64,000 nt of DNA from Notamacropus eugenii (Eukaryota > Chordata > Mammalia > Diprotodontia > Macropodidae). The notes beneath the pieces were generated by a model. That model was not told the DNA's origin. It saw only the letters and a program-made list of their open reading frames with translations, and did no database searches. How positions within the stretch are numbered: the first letter of the stretch is position 1; every line of letters begins with the position of its first letter. The DNA lies in NCBI RefSeq assembly GCF_028372415.1, contig NC_092872.1, positions 89,138,110-89,202,109 on the forward strand, given 5' to 3'. Shown one piece after another: positions 11,573-24,329 of this stretch. The translations under genes were made by a program, and so were the position numbers.

Positions 11573-11625
11573 TATGCATGTGCATGTGTGCATGCACACA
11601 CACACACACACACACACAAACACAT
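11573..11625. repeat. (CA)n microsatellite
   Basis: A TGCATGTG-type lead-in followed by about 13 CA units. Confidence 0.9.
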
Positions 11626-11939
11626 ACCTAACCATCTACCCAAAAAAGCAGAGAGTAGGTTAATTGAAGTTAATTGAAGGTAAGTTAATCGAAGGATTTA
11701 TTTTTCATTGCTTTCTTTGTCCCACCAACAAATGGTACATGGAACTCTACAAAGGAGAAAGTTTATAAATGTTTGTTGAATTGAGTCCACATGCTATAAA
11801 ATAGGTGGAGTAAGTATGATTATTTCCATTTGACAAGAGAGCATACCCCTGCAGTCTTAGGCAATTTGCTAACCCTAAGAGTACTTTTCATCCTATTGTG
11901 ATGTGTGATTTAATTTTAGTCAGGCATACATTGGGCTCT

Positions 11940-12195
11940 TGCAGAAGCAGCAAGTGGAGAGAGTACAGGGCTTGGAGTCAGGAGCTCAAATGCAGCCACA
12001 AATAGTTACTAGCTATGTGACCCTGGAAAAGTAACTTAATATCTGTCTTCCTCAGTTTCTACAACTGTATAAAATAGGAATAATAGTATTATCTACCTCA
12101 CAGGGTTGTTGCGAAGCTCAAATGAAATACTATTTATATAAGGTTAGCACAGTGTCTGGCATATATTAGATGCTCAATAAATGTTTATTTCTTTC
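11940..12195 (+). mobile_element. MIR SINE, complete
   Basis: All MIR parts are present in order. The tRNA-related head includes GGCTTGGAGTCAGGAGCTCA and a TGTGACCCTGG block. The core follows, with a TACCTCACAGGGTTGTTGCG motif, and the 3' end holds AGCACAGTGTCTGGCATATA and GCTCAATAAATGTTTATT. Confidence 0.85.
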
Positions 12196-12768
12196 CTCCC
12201 TTCCTTCCTTCTTTCTCAAATTCAAGTCTACTTAGGAGTTTATTTCCTAACCTTCCTTTCTGAAATGACTGCTACTTCTGTAGTCTGTATTTAGAGTCAT
12301 TAAGAATCAGCTAAGTACCACAATCTATTGACATGATGAGTTTGTCTCCCACATTCACCTACCCATTCAAAATTATCCTAAGGATGGCTGTACTGGGGTT
12401 TACTCTGGTCTCCAGACTCATCTTATGGGGCACTGAGAGACTTGGATTGAATTTCATCGCTGACTTCTATTGAGCCAGGAGAAATTTATTTAATATTATT
12501 GAGCTTTGGTTTCTGATTTCTAATGGGAGTTGGCTATATTTATGCTTTTAATATAAAAGTAAAAGTGTTTATTTTTAATCTGTAAGATTGCTTAAATGTA
12601 ACACATGTTGCTCTTGATCCCCTGTCGAGGAGTCAGGACTATTACATTCCCCATCCTTCCCCCTTCAGGATTCTCCAATATTCTGAGGTGGTTGGAGGAT
12701 TCATTGCTCTCTGGTCATTTTCTTGATCTCATATTGATAATGTACCATTTCCCTTTTACATGCTACTG
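12196..12768. other. Short (TTCC)n, then unassigned
   Basis: A brief TTCC tract follows the MIR end. The rest shows no gene or recognised repeat. Confidence 0.4.
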
Positions 12769-12769
12769 A

Positions 12770-13150
12770 CTGGTAATACAGTTCCATTTAACCACTTAAC
12801 CTCAGATTAGCTTTTGCAAAGGCATATTTATTACAAGAACAAATATACATTTACAGCCTAAACCGGGGAGGCATAATCTCCTCTACACGCCCTTGGTGTC
12901 TGGGGAGGGGAGAAATATTAAATTCATTGTTTCTCTCAGTTAACGCATTGCATTAGTCCCACCAAGTTCAAGTCCAAATCCTTACTAGGCTAACATCCTG
13001 GACCATCACCACTCTGTGCTTCTGTTAGGTTAGTTGTAGCACCTAACGTAAATTCCTTAGCTCCTGGATCCCTGGGGCTCAAACTCCAGATCAGCCTCCC
13101 TTTCCTTCACCTACACCTTAAAATAAAACAAAACAAAAACAAAGAAAACA
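12770..13150. repeat. Unassigned interspersed repeat, copy 1
   Basis: Shares ordered blocks with 18760-19130: a GTTCCATTTAA start, GGCAT...ATCT, GGGGAGGGGA.GAAA, AGTCCCA, TAGGCT, GATCC and GGCTCAAACTC. A-rich at the right end (13117-13150). Read on the minus strand there is an AATAAA near 12829. An LTR or non-autonomous transposon fossil is possible, but the family is not recognised. Confidence 0.5.
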
Positions 13151-13284
13151 ATTCCAAAACCATAAACCTTTTTCTTGAAGTCACTTGGCTTAAGGAAGTA
13201 TGGAAATGACACATAGTAGGCATGATATCACATCACCTGCTATGAGTGAAGGAATCTTTCATCCATAGACACCAACAGCAGACT

Positions 13285-13475
13285 GGACCATCGCCAGTCA
13301 CATTGACTTATGTTTTGTCACTGGATTCCAATGACTGGAGGAGAGAGTGAAGCTGATGGCTTTGCACAGCTCTGCCTCACTTAAATCCAATTCACTAGCA
13401 AGTCAAGACATCAATCACCCTCGTGATGTCACTGGTCCTCTGAGAATGAAGGACAAAGAATAACTAATGATAGAA
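13285..13475 (+). mobile_element. Diverged RTE-like SINE tail
   Basis: TTGTCACTGGATTCCAATGA, GGAGGAGAGAGTGAAGCTGA, GCACAGCTCTGCCTCACTTA and GAGAATGAAGGACAAAG align block by block with tail A at 5320-5487 but with indels. Likely an older relative of that tail without a recognised head. Confidence 0.65.
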
Positions 13476-13859
13476 AGAAAGGGATTGTGCTAGCTTAGGT
13501 CATTTTAAAAATACATAAATTTCTAACTATATGCAATGGGAAAAGACTGCTCTCAAACATGGTGAAGAAAATGCAGAACATCCACACTTGTACAAATTCT
13601 CCTATCTTCCAAGAACAGATTCCTAGCAACTCCCACATGAATGATGTCATTTTATTTGATGCATCAAATCTACTGTGTTAATATGAAATTGTCAATCTGA
13701 GGACAGTTTGGTGGAGTAGGATATGCTTGAGAATAAAAACCAGATAATATTTTAGATTCAAACCTAGGGTTAACCCCTCCTAAACCTCTCCTTCTCTCAA
13801 GCAAGGTACCTTCTCCTTCACTGTAAAATGAAGATTATGTTACATGTTCTACCTGCTAG

Positions 13860-14110
13860 CAGCTTGATAAAATGAAAAGAGTGCTAGACTTGAAGTTTAG
13901 AGAAAATCCAGACTCAAATACAGCCTGTGGAACATAATAACTACGTGACTGTGATCAAGTCATTTCCATTTTTTTTGAACCTTGCTTTCCTCCTACATGA
14001 AATGAAGATAATACTATCTGTAATAATTGCCTCTTCAATATGTTGCAAGGATCAAATGATATGATGCATGTATAAATCTCTCTGAAGAGTTTATAAAGGT
14101 CGGTTATTAT
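13860..14110 (+). mobile_element. MIR SINE
   Basis: AAAAGAGTGCTAGACTTGAA, then a GTGACTGTGATCAAGTCATT block and GTTGCAAGGATCAAATGATA, in sense MIR order. Diverged but near full length. Confidence 0.65.
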
Positions 14111-14499
14111 TCTCTGACTCCGTGGATGTTGTAAGAAAGGACAGAGCGCAGCTGTAGGCATTAAGTGAGTGTCAGGCATTGTGACTGTGATGAAGATGAT
14201 TTCTCTTGGACTCCAGGTCTCAGATGCTCTACTGGGCTCCTTGACCTTGCCAAGATCCATTCTCCTTTCTTCTAAGCCAAATTCTCAAACAAAGAGGCAT
14301 CTTCCATGTAAGCAGGCTGGCCAATTAGCTGTTTAGCCCAACTTTGGCACCAGGGCACCCCTAGGCAGATTGAAACTAAGCAAACTTAGAGACTCAGCCT
14401 TCCATGAAATCTACTTGGTTAAAGTCTCACATACACACCCTCCATTTAAAAAGCTGAAAAACAATCAGAAACCTTGATAGATGTGCCTGTTCTAAATAG

Positions 14500-14850
14500 C
14501 ATGATAGAGAGGACACTGAACTTGGAGACAAGATCATCAATTTGGAGGTATAGGGGATACCAGAGGTTATCAGCTCCAACCTCCCCATTCTCTAGATGAA
14601 GAAACAGAGAAAAAGTGCTTTTTCATTCACTTTGCACAAGTAGTAACTAACAGAGCTTGGGAAAGAACCCAGGCCTTCTGACTCTAAGTTTAGAGCTCTA
14701 TCCACTACAAAGGCACTGACTAATTCTTTACTGATAGTCACGTCACTTTCTAATGATATGACCTCGAACAGGATGTTTCACCTCATCTGTGAAATGTGAT
14801 GGTTGGAGAAGATCACTTCTTAGGATACCTTCCTGATCTAAGATTATGTA
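14500..14850. mobile_element. MIR/L3-type fragments
   Basis: 14500-14715 reads as antisense: CATTCTCTAGATGAAGAAAC, GTAGTAACTAACAGAGCTTG, AACCCAGGCCTTCTGACTCT. 14730-14850 reads as a short sense MIR piece (ATGACCTCGAACAGGATG ... TCATCTGTGAAATGTGATGG). Confidence 0.55.
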
Positions 14851-14964
14851 TTCTAGTTTATTCTGTCCATCTCCTTCCTGCCACTCCAAACCCTGAAGAC
14901 ATAGACTTTCTTGTAAGTTCAATTTCCCTTGCTTCCCTTGGAGATAGTAGGGGATGGAAAACAA

Positions 14965-15098
14965 GCAATCAATTAGTGTTTACTAAGTGTCCATTATTTG
15001 TCAGACACTGTGCTAAGGACAGGGGATATAAAAGCTAAGGCAAAAAAAAAAAATCTTTCCTTTGGACAACTTACATTATAATAGAAGGACTATATATG
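14965..15098 (-). mobile_element. L2 LINE 3' end
   Basis: TCAATTAGTGTTTACTAAG, GTCAGACACTGTGCTAAGGA and GGGGATATAAAAGCTAAGGC give the antisense L2 terminus. It runs directly into the next microsatellite. Confidence 0.75.
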
Positions 15099-15229
15099 TA
15101 CACACACACACACACATACATATATATACATACAAAGAGACAGAGAGACAGAGAGAGAGAGAGACAGAGACAGAGAGAGGGACAGAGACAGAGAGACAGA
15201 GACAGAGACAGAGAGAGAGACAGAGAGAC

Positions 15230-15306
<77 letters not shown>
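15098..15306. repeat. (CA)n-(TA)n-(GACAGA)n-(GA)n microsatellite
   Basis: A short CA tract, a TACATA spacer, then GACAGAGA-type hexamers grading into about 35 pure GA units. It generates long Glu/Arg and Leu/Ser frames on both strands, which are artefacts. Confidence 0.95.
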
Positions 15307-15309
<3 letters not shown>

Positions 15310-16190
15310 GATCTAGTCCATATTACTCTTTGTAACACTAAACTGATACCCCACAAGATCTAAATTTAATACCTTATATTAATTTCCTCTTTCTCCATTC
15401 TCAGTAGACAGAGAAAAATTGTTACTACTGTTTTTCAAATCCCTTGTATCTCTGTCCAAAACTGCATTCTAATCTTCCTTAAGAACAGTTAAAGACAAGG
15501 ACAAAAACAAAACAATCTAGCCATCATATGTTCTAGGACACATAATGCTCCTCATATCCAGGATACTAAGTCTCACTGAAGACTTACTGTGAACGTACTT
15601 GTGGCTGGGCACGTAGAAAGTCTCACCTCTGCCTCTGTCATTAGTCAGCTATTTTATTTTAGGCCATGTTGACAACCTTTTTTAATTCCCTCACCCACAA
15701 GTCTACATGTTCTACATTCTATTTACTTTGAGAGCAGTTCTCTGTTCCTTGACCAACTAACTAATCTGCTAAACTAATCTGTGCTACTTTCTTCATAATG
15801 GGCATGGAAGAAAGGTTAAAAATAAAATAAGTCTTAGGAGACTTTATTTTCCATGATTTTGGAGGTCAAGAAAGCATTGAATATTGGACATATTCCCAGG
15901 ATTACATTTCCTGAAAATTCCATGCTTAGCCACAGAGTAGTAGGATGAGCAGGCAAAGGTTCTGATGAGAATTGGGCTGGGGTTGGGGGATGGGAATTTT
16001 CTGAGATGCAGAAGGTTTTTAAAAACATCCTTGTCAGAGGTGATCATGAGTAAAGACAAGAAAAGGAAGAAGAGAGTTCCATAATTCTCAGAAACACTTT
16101 AGGAGACCAATATTGCATTTTTAGTGGATGTCAAGTCAAGATATATACCCTAGGCAATATCTGAAAACTGCAAGGCTTTGTCTTCTATAA
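15307..16190. other. Unassigned, no gene seen
   Basis: No recognised repeat. The overlapping minus-strand frames at 15834-16059 show no protein-family features. Confidence 0.35.
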
Positions 16191-16246
<56 letters not shown>

Positions 16247-16305
16247 GAGAGAGAGAGGGTGAGGGGAAAGAGGGAGGGGAGAGAGAGAGAGAGAGAGAGA
16301 GAGAG
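16191..16305. repeat. (GT)n-(GA)n compound microsatellite
   Basis: About 24 GT units, an AAAATGAG linker, an impure GAGGG patch and a final GA tract. Same order (GT left of GA) as at 409, 47853 and 50980. Confidence 0.95.
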
Positions 16306-16574
16306 TCCTTTATTGCCTCCCCATGTGTATTGTACCCTAGGCACTTGTTTACCTGGTATACACCTAGTTCCAACTCTGAACTTTAAAACCAAATTCTTTT
16401 ATTTTCTTTCTTTCTTTTTCAGAATAAGACAAAAATAGCAACAGATGTACTGTTTCTACCCCCTTATTATCCTCCTTCTCCATGGGAATGTTTATAAGTC
16501 CTAGTGAACTGAGGGTGGGGGTGGGGAGCTTGTAGACCTCATAAAGAGGACCTTTCCTTACAAAAGGGAGCCAC

Positions 16575-16680
16575 ATACTAAAGTGGAAGAATCATTGGGG
16601 TAGGAATTAGAAAACCCAGGATTCAATTCCATCTAACATTTATCACTTATGTGACTGTGGATAATCAAATGAGGGAAAGA
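16575..16680 (+). mobile_element. MIR SINE fragment
   Basis: AAAACCCAGGATTCAATTCC followed by CACTTATGTGACTGTGGATA is a sense MIR head. The 3' part is missing. Confidence 0.55.
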
Positions 16681-16788
16681 CTCTCAGGTTTGCTGGCCAA
16701 AAGACAAACAGTTATTATTTATATTCAATCTGAGCCAGGAGCCAAGCCCACCTCCCCCAAAAAATAACCATCCTTTGATTCATTTCTT

Positions 16789-18261
<1,473 letters not shown>

Positions 18262-18565
18262 TGATTCACTTCTTAAAGAGTCCCATTCACTGAATGGGCG
18301 TTAACCTCACTTAAATTGAGAACTTAAAAAGACCTTAGCTTAAAAGGCCCAGGGTCTCCAATTGCATCCCGGACCATCTCCAGTCACCCTAATGAATATC
18401 TGGCCACTAGACCTAGATGGCTGTGGAGGAGAAAGTGAGGCTGGTGACACTGTACAGCCCTCTGTCCCTCAAATCAAAGTCAACTGCAAGTCATGTCTTC
18501 ATCTCCTAGATGCCATAGTCCTCTTTGAGAATGAAGGACAAACCACCATAACAATAAGTCACTTC
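18262..18565 (+). mobile_element. Repeat B (non-tRNA head) with RTE-like tail A
   Basis: ACTTCTTAAA, CCATTCACTGAATGGGCGTT and a CAGGGTCTCC block match the heads at 45.5 and 61.0 kb. It then joins tail A (GACCATCTCCAGTCACCCTA ... GAGAATGAAGGACAAACC). The pseudogene abuts its left end, so the pseudogene may have inserted into this element. More diverged than the 61-kb copy. Confidence 0.75.
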
Positions 18566-18699
18566 TTTGAGCCTAAATTTTCTCATCTATTAAATGGGAA
18601 TTAAAAATGGTTTTTATTGTTGGCCCCACTGCCTAAAAGCCAGGTGTGTTGTATTTCACCATTCCCTCCTACGTACTCTGTATCCTTAAGCAGGATGGA

Positions 18700-19190
18700 G
18701 ATGTCTAAGCTCTGTCATTGACTTCAGCCCCACACTGATAGTCTTCCCTTAAGTGCAGGGGATGGTTCCATTTAATCACTAATAAATTAGCTTCTTTACA
18801 AAGAAAAATTTACTTCAAAAGTATAATCAGAAATTAGTTCTCCAATAGATGGCATGTAATCTTCCCCACCCCCCATGCCATCTCTGTCTCTGAGGAGGGG
18901 AAGGAAATTAGGTTGATATTTTAGCTCAATACCAATGGAGCCCAGTCCCAAGTTCCAAATTCAAAAACCTCTGTAGGCTCAAATCCCAGACACCTTGGCT
19001 TTTCAGGCTTCTTTTCCAGGCTGGTTGGCTACAACATCTTATCTGGAAACCTAGATCCAAGGTCACTTATGGCTCAAACTCTGGAGTCCAGTGAGGATCA
19101 CCACTGAGTTCTGAGACTATCTAGGCCCTTTACACTGACAATCTCAAAAGGTTTTTTAATAAGAAAAGTACTTTGAAAATCTCAATCCAA
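18700..19190. repeat. Unassigned interspersed repeat, copy 2
   Basis: Aligns with 12770-13150 over GGTTCCATTTAA, GGCATGTAATCTTCC, TCTGAGGAGGGGAA, AGTCCCAAGTTC, TGTAGGCTC and GGCTCAAACTC. Homology may reach further left than in copy 1. Same uncertainty over family. Confidence 0.5.
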
Positions 19191-20525
19191 ATTCTTGTTG
19201 ATACAATTGTTATTGTAAAACAGAAGCCTGCAGATTAGGCATTTCAGGTTCATTTTCCTCATTTAGAGACAAAAACAAGAAAGTATGTGTCCTCCAGGTA
19301 AACCAAATGGACAGGCAACATACAGAACCATATCTCCAAAGGTCTTTCATCTAGGACATGCTTGGCAGGAGCTGGGAAACATTTGTTACTTGAATTTCAA
19401 TCTGTACCTCATGCACGTAAATCTCAAAAACTTTTCCCTGCTGGATTAGCCTGTAGTACAGAACGGACTTCCACTATTTCTCTATTTATGTGGTCCCCAC
19501 CTTACCTTTTATGCTGACATCATACAAAAACAGAACAAACAACCAGAAGAAGGAACAGGAAGAAAGCTCAGTGACTCCAAAACAGGAGTTTACTATCACC
19601 CTATAACCTGGCTTAGCCTGTGTTCACCCAAGGAAAAGGAATTAAATGTTTATTTTCAATGAAAGATTGATTGAGCATCCACTATATGCAAAGATCTATG
19701 CTATGAGCTATGGAAGATTTAAAGATAAATTAAATACTGTCCCTATCCTCATGAGCTTAATGTACAACACTCGATGAACACCCAGTCTGTGTAAACCTAA
19801 TGCAGATGTATCAAGAATTAGAAAGAACTATGTTCAAGTCCTATGGCAGACGCATACTGGCTGCTAAATCTAAGTAAGTAATTCAACTTCTTAGTACATA
19901 TAGGTATTTCTCTAAACTAATAAATTGCAGACCAATTGCTAATTTGAATCTCTAGACGGAATTATCTAACATGGAGGACCCTGTATCAATGAAGTCATAA
20001 GTCTTGTCTGAAAGAGACAAACAATCAAGATATTTCAGCCCCACCTTCCATCCCCAATATTACAGGTATTCATCTCTTTGAAGGAACTCTTGCTTCATTT
20101 CTATTTGAAAGCATAACCCAGAATATTACTACCCAAGAGGTATCTTGAAAATTTCAGTGATTCAAGTCCAAGATAATATTAGTGAAACTGGGAATCAAAG
20201 TCCATTTACATGACTCTCTTCAGTGGTTAAGATTCATTATTAAGTGTTCCATACCTTCATAAGGGGGAAAGTTAGTGAGAGCTCAAGAAAAAAGAGATCT
20301 TAGTCTTGAAGCTTCTAGATTTGAGAAAGAATCCCTTTAAAAAAATAGCAAAGAACATCACTCAGTTTATTCTATCTGCATCTGCATTTTCAAAGAACTA
20401 AGAGAAAATCATCTAAAATAGATCAGAGAAGGTTTTTATTTTTTTGTTTTGTGTTTGTTTGTTTTTGGTGGGGGACAATGATAGGAGCTTGGAGGAGAAA
20501 AAGACAGAGGTGTCATTTTGCCTTA
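19191..20525. other. Unassigned, with an L2 3' end at 19665-19790
   Basis: Most of this shows no gene. 19665-19790 is an antisense L2 terminus (GATTGATTGAGCATCCACTA, GTCCCTATCCTCATGAGCTT). A TTTG-rich patch lies at 20435-20465. Confidence 0.5.
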
Positions 20526-20529
20526 TGAT

Positions 20530-20765
20530 AGTCATGATATTAGCAACATTTATATGGTGCTTTGTGACTTGTAAATTGTTTTACATATATTTCTTGTGTT
20601 AGCTCTAACAACAACTCTATTGAGTAAATATTATTATTATCCTTGGTTTAATGATGAGGAAACTGAGGCTAAAAGAGGTTAACTGAGTTGCCTAGGAGGT
20701 ATTCAAGACAAGATTCAAGTTTAGGTCTTCTTGATCCAAGTACGGCACTGTATCCATCATGCCAC
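20530..20765 (-). mobile_element. MIR SINE, nearly complete
   Basis: Antisense order: TTTATATGGTGCTTTGTGA, then CAACAACTCTATTGAGTA, GATGAGGAAACTGAGGCTAA and GTTTAGGTCTTCTTGATCCA. About 235 bp. Confidence 0.75.
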
Positions 20766-21435
20766 CAGATAACCAAAACCCCTCTAATTAGAACCCTTAA
20801 ATTCTCTCTATTAAGAACAAAGATCAAAGGATTTTTTCTTTTCTTTTTTTTTCTTTCTTTCCTTCCTTCCTTTGTTTTTTTGGACATGACTAATATAGGA
20901 TTTTGTTTTGCATGATTCTTCATATTTGTGTTGGGTTTTATTTTTCTGGCTTTCTGAATAGGTAGGAGAGTGGGAGAAGGAAGGGAGAGATTTTGGAACT
21001 GAAAATGATATTGAATTTTAAAAGGGAGTGTACTATGGAGAAGAGTGTATGAGAAAATGAGGGATATAAGAAACAAAAGGTATTAATAAACCTTTTAAAG
21101 GGAGATTTTGGTTTGCCTTTCAATATTTCAGTATTCATAAATCTTCAATTCATCAATTCAATTCTTCAATTCATCAGACTTCAAAAATTTTCCTAGTCTA
21201 TAATAGTGAGTAGTCAATAAGAGGCTATTAAGTGACTATTATGTGCCAGTTAAGAACATGATGTTAAACACTGGTAATCAGTAAGAGGACATGACAGAGA
21301 AGTTCAAAGGAGTACAATCAGGTGGGAAATAACCCATCCAATTAAAATATTTTATTCTTTTTGTATTATTTCAGTCAAACCCAGTCATTATTATTGGAGT
21401 TTTCACTAAGTTCTCTTTGTACTGATCTTTTTAAT
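20766..21435. other. CT-rich tract and unassigned sequence
   Basis: 20836-20880 is a (CTTT)n/(CCTT)n tract. 21225-21290 resembles a worn antisense L2 3' end (TTAAGTGACTATTATGTGCC). The two long frames over 20669-21138 are products of this low-complexity sequence. Confidence 0.45.
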
Positions 21436-21943
21436 TAAATTAGCAAACATTCATTAATCAACTACTATGTAGGAGATTGTCCTACTTGATAGTGATATGG
21501 AAAAATAAGAAATGGTCCCTGACCTCAAGGAATTTATGTTCTATTGGGAGCGACTTGACATGTAGACAGAAAATCATAATGCAAGGCAGAGAGGGAGGAG
21601 ACTAAAGGGAATATTAAGCAGAGCACTCTAAGAATATTTCAGGAAGAAGAGAGTACTAGTACCTGGAGAGAAGATAGAAGTCTTCCAAAAGAAGACTCGA
21701 AGGAAAAGAAGGAATCTAAAAAGGAGCAACGGGAAGGGAGTTTATTAGCAATGGAAAAGCTATGGGTGTGTAGGTGGGGAGTGGTATGTCAGACTTAGAA
21801 GGAAGGTAGTAACAGTTCAAATATTACTGGAATGTACAATGAGTCAAAAGGGAATGATGAAAAATAAGTCTAGGTTTGATTCAGATGATAGAGTTTCAGA
21901 AATGTTAGGTCAAGTTATTTGAACTTTATTCTAGTGGCAATAG

Positions 21944-22172
21944 TGCCAGGCTTGACATCAGACTTTTCTTCATGAGTTCAAATCTGGCCTCAGAAACATA
22001 CTCTCTCAGTGACCCTGGGCAAGTTACTTAATCCTGTTTGTCTCAGTTTCCTCACCTATAAAATGAGCCAGAGAAGGAAATGGTGGGCCACTCTAGTATC
22101 TTTGCCAAGAAAACCCCAAGTGGGGTCACCATGGGTTAGACATGACTTAAAAGAATGAACAACAAAAAAGCT
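21944..22172 (+). mobile_element. MAR1-like SINE inside the L2
   Basis: GAGTTCAAATCTGGCCTCAG, GTTTCCTCACCTATAAAATG, a CACTCTAGTATCTTTGCCAAG block and an ATGAACAACAAAAA end. The L2 sequence breaks at GGCAATAG and resumes at TTTTGAGGAAGGCAATGATA, so the SINE is younger than its host LINE. The 5' part of the head is missing. Confidence 0.8.
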
Positions 22173-22271
22173 TTTGAGGAAGGCAATGATATACTTAAAT
22201 TTGTGATTTAGGAAAATTATTTTGGTATCTGAAAAAGGATGAATTAAAGGGATTTTGTAGGATAAAGGATT

Positions 22272-22440
22272 AAAATCTGGAAGATACTTGAGATGCCAGC
22301 TAGTCCAATGCCTAAATTTTACAGATGTGAAAAATGAAGCTCAGAAAATTAAATGAGATGCCCAGTTGAGTAGGAGAAGCAAGATTTGAATATAAGTCTC
22401 TGTGGTTCTAAGACCAGTATTCTATCCATTATACAACACT
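22272..22440 (-). mobile_element. L3/MIR-type piece inside the L2
   Basis: CTAGTCCAATGCCTAAATTT, TTACAGATGTGAAAAATGAA and TATTCTATCCATTATACAAC match antisense L3/MIR order. Confidence 0.5.
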
Positions 22441-24329
22441 GCCAGTAAATGAAACACTGGAGACAAAGAGGCCAATAAGGAAGTTATCACAATAGTTGAG
22501 GCAAGTAGTAATAAAGGACAGAACTAGTCAAGTCAACAAGCATTTATTAAATTCCTATTATGTGCCAGGGATTGTAGTAAACTTACAGTGTATTAAACTT
22601 ACAAAATAAGGCACATAATGGTCGCTGATCTCAAGGAGCTCACATTCTAATGAGGAGCTCACATTCCTTTACTTCAAGCTTAATGTATTACTCATTCAAT
22701 TTGGTTGTTCTCTATATTGTCATATAATCCCATGACTCAACTTGGACATTTCTTTATTGTTTTTTATTGTATTTTATGCTTTTTACTTTTAAGTCAGACC
22801 CTAAATTACAAAACTACAAGTTTTTTTTCAGAAGTGGTAGTATCCTTTTATAGAGCTTGCTACGTCATATTTCCTATTATTTATCCAGAAATGAAATAAT
22901 CGCTCTAAATTTAAGGGAAACTCCTTGGAAAATGATTACATGGATCTCACTAAGTTCTAACAGACTTTTGGGAGGGTGCATGTACTGCTGAATGCTATGC
23001 TGTTACTAAAACACAGACACATGGATCAAGGTGGGGATTAATTTGCTTTTGACCTTTGTATGTAAGCAATTTTAAATAAATGATTTACTTTGAGATTAAA
23101 TGAAGGTTCTTAGATGTCTAAGTATAAGCAGGATATATACAGGATTAATTGGAGATAATTACAGAAGGTAAGCACTAGTGTAAATGGGGTAAAGATTATA
23201 TTAATAGGAAGAAGAGGATAGATGTGAAAAATGTTCTGGAGGTAGAATTAACAGAACTTGGTGACTGATTGCATGATGGAAGATGGAAGAGGACAAAGAA
23301 AGTGTCTTGGATGACTCTGAGGTTATATAATTTTGTGACTGGAAGAATTACAATGCCATCCACAGAAATAAGGATGTATAGAGTTAAGGCAAATTTAGGG
23401 TAAAAGATAATGAGTTTCTCTCTGTACATTCAGATTTTGAAGATCTGATGGCACATATGGATGAAAATGAACAACAATAAGTCACAAATTTAGGGTTGAA
23501 ATTTAGCAGAAGTATAAAGTCAAGAGTAATCTAAACAAAAATAATATTTGAAATCATGAAAGATAAGTTCACCAAAGAAGAAAATATAGACAGGCCTCAG
23601 GACTTAATATTGGTAGGAGATAGAAGCTGATTCATTAAAAGACAATGAGAAAAAATTAAAAGAAATGCAGAAATGAAATCAGTGAAGGATGGAGTTCTTA
23701 GGAGGTGGAGAGGGGTATTGTCAACAAATGTCAAAAGCTGAACATCTTAGGAGGATGAAAACTAACATTATGCATTTGGATTTAGCGATTAAAAACTCAT
23801 TGGTAAACTCAGGTACTGTTGTTTCCAAAGCTGGTTGGCTAATAGGCCAGATTTCATGGTATTGAAGAGTGAGTAAGTAATAAGGAAGTGATGGTAGAAT
23901 AATGTATACTATCCTTTCTAGAAGTTTAGCAGTGAAAGGGATGACACGCCAAATGATAACTTAAATGGTTGGCAAGGTCAGTTGAAGGTTTTTTGAGAAG
24001 GGAGAAATCTGAAAATATGTGTAGACAACAGAGAAGAAGACAGTATATAGGGAAGCACTTCAGATGAAATAGAAAGATTCAGTGACTGGTGGGGAAAGCT
24101 CTTGAAGGAGACAGGAGAAGATGGGATTAAAGTCTGGGTAACAGTAAAATGTGTTTGCCTGGAGTACTGCAAATATGATCAAAATGGCTTTCAAGTGAAA
24201 AGAAAGATATGGAATAAAACTGTCTACATAAATCCAACAAACTAGCTATCATAGAGAGGAGCCACAATATCAGGAAAAAAAATCTGTGGAGACAAATAGA
24301 AATTAGCAAAGACAAAAATCAAAGAAAGA

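Larger units (their letters stand above)
21440..24320 (-). mobile_element. L2 LINE, long, nested insertions
   Basis: About 2.9 kb reads as an antisense L2 (CR1-clade LINE). 21440-21560 holds the 3' terminus (AACATTCATTAATCAACTAC, CCCTGACCTCAAGGAATTTA). 21900-21943 (GAACTTTATTCTAGTGGCAA) and 22175-22235 are the ORF2 end. 22460-22510 gives the block reading CTATTG-type 'one in two' motif of the RT region. 23195-23440 aligns with the stretch whose sense strand encodes the RT thumb. 23755-24130 aligns with the central RT. Later pieces interrupt it: a SINE at 21944-22172, an L3/MIR piece at 22272-22440, and a second L2 3' end (22530-22655, resuming about 23120-23190), itself split by unassigned sequence. 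Heavily decayed, with no usable reading frame. Confidence 0.75.

Noticed and set aside
15062-15356. Long Arg/Glu and Leu/Ser frames on both strands
   Set aside because: Produced by the (GACAGA)n/(GA)n microsatellite, with no stop codons possible in several frames.
20669-21076. 135-residue minus-strand frame
   Set aside because: Crosses a MIR and a CTTT-rich tract; Lys-rich middle is from the simple repeat.
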